Of a DNA stretch of 51,057 nucleotides, positions 49,681-51,057 are shown piece by piece. The stretch's first letter is position 1. Every line of letters starts with the position of its first letter. The stretch is from UBA5336 sp964492485 (GTDB lineage: Bacteria > Pseudomonadota > Alphaproteobacteria > Caulobacterales > Hyphomonadaceae): NCBI GenBank assembly GCA_964492485.1, contig CAZBKM010000019.1, forward strand, positions 1 to 51,057, in the 5' to 3' direction. Under the pieces are notes generated by a model. It was not told the DNA's origin and made no database searches. It saw only the letters and a list, made by a program, of their open reading frames with translations. Position numbers and translations under genes: made by a program.

Positions 49681-50289
49681 CTAGAGGATACGGCACGCCG
49701 TCTCAAAGGAGAGGCGGGGCAGGCGTTCGAACAGGTTTTCCGTGGAGCCGTAGCCGATATTGCAGATCCAGTTCGATTTCCAGGCCCGCATCTCGGGATC
49801 GTCGGAGGATTCGAAAAACTCCCGGTCCACGCCTTCGGTGTCGAAGCCCGACATGGGTCCAGTGTCCAGACCCAGCGCGCGCGCCGCGATCAGGAAGTAG
49901 GCGCTTTGCAGCGTGCCGTTCCGGAAGCCGTTCATGAACCGCGCATCGTCAGCCTCGAACCAGGCCTCGGCCCCGGGATTGTGGGGAAACAGCTCTGGTA
50001 TCTTCCGGTTGAAGTCGTGATCGTAGGCGATGATCGCCGTCCAGGGAGCGATGCGGGTCTTTTCGCGATTGCCTTCCATCATCAGCGGCAGGAGGCGTTC
50101 CTTTGCCGCCTGGCTGCGGATGAACAGGAACCGGGCGGGGCTGCAATTGGCGCTTGTGGGTCCCCATTTGGCAATCTCGTACGTGGCGCGGATCAGGGTT
50201 TCCGGCACGTCCTTCTCCTGCCACCAATTGTAGCTGCGCGCATTGCGGAAAATCACGTCGAGCGCGTCGTCGTTCACGGGGTGCTTCAT
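49681..50289 (-). CDS. RutE/HadB-like nitroreductase (malonic semialdehyde reductase family)
   Basis: A 202-residue FMN enzyme of the nitroreductase fold. The signature KWGPTSANCSPARFLFIRS is that of RutE, which reduces malonic semialdehyde in uracil breakdown; also IIAYDHDFNRKIPELFPHN, RNGTLQSAYFLIAARALGLD and GPMSGFD. No other rut genes are here, so the physiological substrate is open. The start at 50289 is the family start (PVNDDALDVIFRNARSYNWW). The stop lies 8 bases before tsaB. Confidence 0.9.
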   Translation of the reverse strand: MKHPVNDDALDVIFRNARSYNWWQEKDVPETLIRATYEIAKWGPTSANCSPARFLFIRSQAAKERLLPLMMEGNREKTRIAPWTAIIAYDHDFNRKIPELFPHNPGAEAWFEADDARFMNGFRNGTLQSAYFLIAARALGLDTGPMSGFDTEGVDREFFESSDDPEMRAWKSNWICNIGYGSTENLFERLPRLSFETACRIL

Positions 50290-50369
50290 CGGGAAACTCC
50301 GTCGTCAGGCTGGGCCCGTGGGCCGGTTGGACAGGGAAGGGGCGCCGGCGCACCGGTCCGGCGGACGCG

Positions 50370-50951
50370 CTAGAGAACGGCTTCGACGGCGTTCACCTCG
50401 GGCACGTAAGCCTTGAGCATGTTCTCGATTCCCTGCTTCAGCGTCATCGTCGAGGAGGGACAGCCGGCGCAGGCGCCCCGCATGTGCAGGTGGACGATGC
50501 CGGTGTCGACCTCGAACTTGTGAAAAATGATGTCGCCGCCATCCTGGGCGACGGCAGGGCGCACGCGCGTCTCGATCAGTTCGCGGATCTCCGACACGAT
50601 TTCCGCAGCCTCGCCCTCATAGACCGTCTCGTCCTCGTCCGTATCGGGCTCAGCCGCCGCGCCATCCTCGATCACCGGCAGGCCCGCCACGAAATGATCC
50701 ATGATCGCCGCCAGGATCATGGGCTTCAGATGTTTCCAGTCACGGTCTTCCTGCTTGGAGACCGAGACGAAATCTCGTCCGAAGAAGACACGCGCCACGC
50801 CGTCCACATCGAACAGCGCCTGGGCCAGCCGGCTGTTGCCCGCCTCGTCCCGGGCGGCGAAATCATAGGGGCCGACGTCACCTGCGACGGGCTGGCCCGG
50901 CAGGAATTTCAGCGTATCGGGGTTTGGTGTCGCTTCGGTCTGTATGAACAT
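50370..50951 (-). CDS. NifU-like iron-sulfur scaffold protein (Nfu)
   Basis: A 193-residue protein that carries and transfers Fe-S clusters, like mitochondrial NFU1. N-terminal Nfu_N domain (MFIQTEATPNPDTLKFLPGQ; RLAQALFDVDGVARVFFGRD) and C-terminal NifU domain about 115-190 with cluster ligands Cys161-x-x-Cys164 (RGACAGCPSSTMTL). An acidic linker (EPDTDEDETVYEGE) joins them. ATG 50951 has GGAG 7 bases upstream. The remaining 106 bases to the window end contain no recognisable gene. Confidence 0.95.
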   Translation of the reverse strand: MFIQTEATPNPDTLKFLPGQPVAGDVGPYDFAARDEAGNSRLAQALFDVDGVARVFFGRDFVSVSKQEDRDWKHLKPMILAAIMDHFVAGLPVIEDGAAAEPDTDEDETVYEGEAAEIVSEIRELIETRVRPAVAQDGGDIIFHKFEVDTGIVHLHMRGACAGCPSSTMTLKQGIENMLKAYVPEVNAVEAVL

Positions 50952-51057
50952 GGCCGTCTCCAGCGCTTTCGGGCCGCTATCGACCCCGTGGAGTTCGAGA
51001 TGGCGCAGGTGTTGCGGGGTTTCAATGGGACGGCCATGCAGGGACGGGCGGCGCGCG

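Noticed and set aside
50952..51057. Upstream extension of the Nfu gene, or a separate gene at the window end
   Set aside because: The frame is open to the edge, but a good ribosome site and the family N-terminus place the start at 50951; nothing recognisable lies beyond.

Overview
The window is about 51 kb of GC-rich chromosome from an alphaproteobacterium, most likely of the Maricaulales/Hyphomonadaceae/Caulobacter group. The pointers are: flagellin regulator FlbT, a DksA with a degenerate zinc finger, an alphaproteobacterial-type Fur, a CC_3452-family secreted protein, Caulobacter-type TonB-dependent receptors, a good CtrA-like box (CTAA-N7-TTAAC) before a FliM-like gene, and the clpX-lon order. 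The genus is inferred from family resemblance only. Most of the window is ordinary chromosome. There is no prophage, CRISPR array or intact insertion sequence.

Layout. 1-4.3 kb: end of clpX, lon, tRNA-Val(UAC) and two clusters of interspersed repeats. 4.3-7.2 kb: large TonB-dependent receptor. 7.4-10.7 kb: a lower-GC cassette of two GNAT-type acyltransferase-like proteins and an unknown protein in one operon, divergent from a LysR regulator that converges on a small XRE regulator. 10.8-13.4 kb: coupled pair of a PLP-dependent D-amino-acid aldolase/deaminase-like enzyme and an aldonolactone-oxidase-like flavoprotein. 13.5-15.7 kb: ZnuD-like TonB receptor with two His/Asp/Glu-rich loops and a Zur-like operator before it. 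16-20 kb: DsbA/HCCA-isomerase-like protein, DUF1330 protein, sulfatase. 20.3-22.5 kb: hybrid histidine kinase and NarL-type regulator. 22.5-22.9 kb: hairpin-rich non-coding stretch. 22.9-27.6 kb: surE, pcm-like, yajC, secD, secF. 27.7-31.2 kb: TonB receptor divergent from a LysR regulator. 31.2-37.7 kb: acidic disordered protein, TlpA-like lipoprotein, thiolase, CC_3452 protein, acyl-CoA dehydrogenase. 37.8-40.8 kb: VWA (CoxE-like) and MoxR ATPase genes separated by an opposite-strand DUF2270 gene. 41.1-45.6 kb: flbT, a coupled unknown gene, marC, a membrane protein, dksA, a FliM-like gene. 46-51 kb: glycine-zipper protein, methyltransferase, then a minus-strand run of nfu, a RutE-like nitroreductase, tsaB, rimI and fur.

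How the parts fit. Several known modules recur: ATP-dependent proteolysis (ClpX, Lon), Sec export (YajC-SecDF), metal homeostasis (Fur, the Zur-like site and ZnuD-like receptor), fatty-acid oxidation (thiolase, acyl-CoA dehydrogenase), cell-cycle-controlled motility (FlbT, FliM-like with CtrA box), and tRNA modification with ribosomal protein acetylation (TsaB-RimI).

The two most unusual signals are the interspersed palindromic repeats, whose ends lie directly against stop codons of seven or more genes, and the 7.4-10.7 kb acyltransferase/regulator cassette, whose function I cannot assign.
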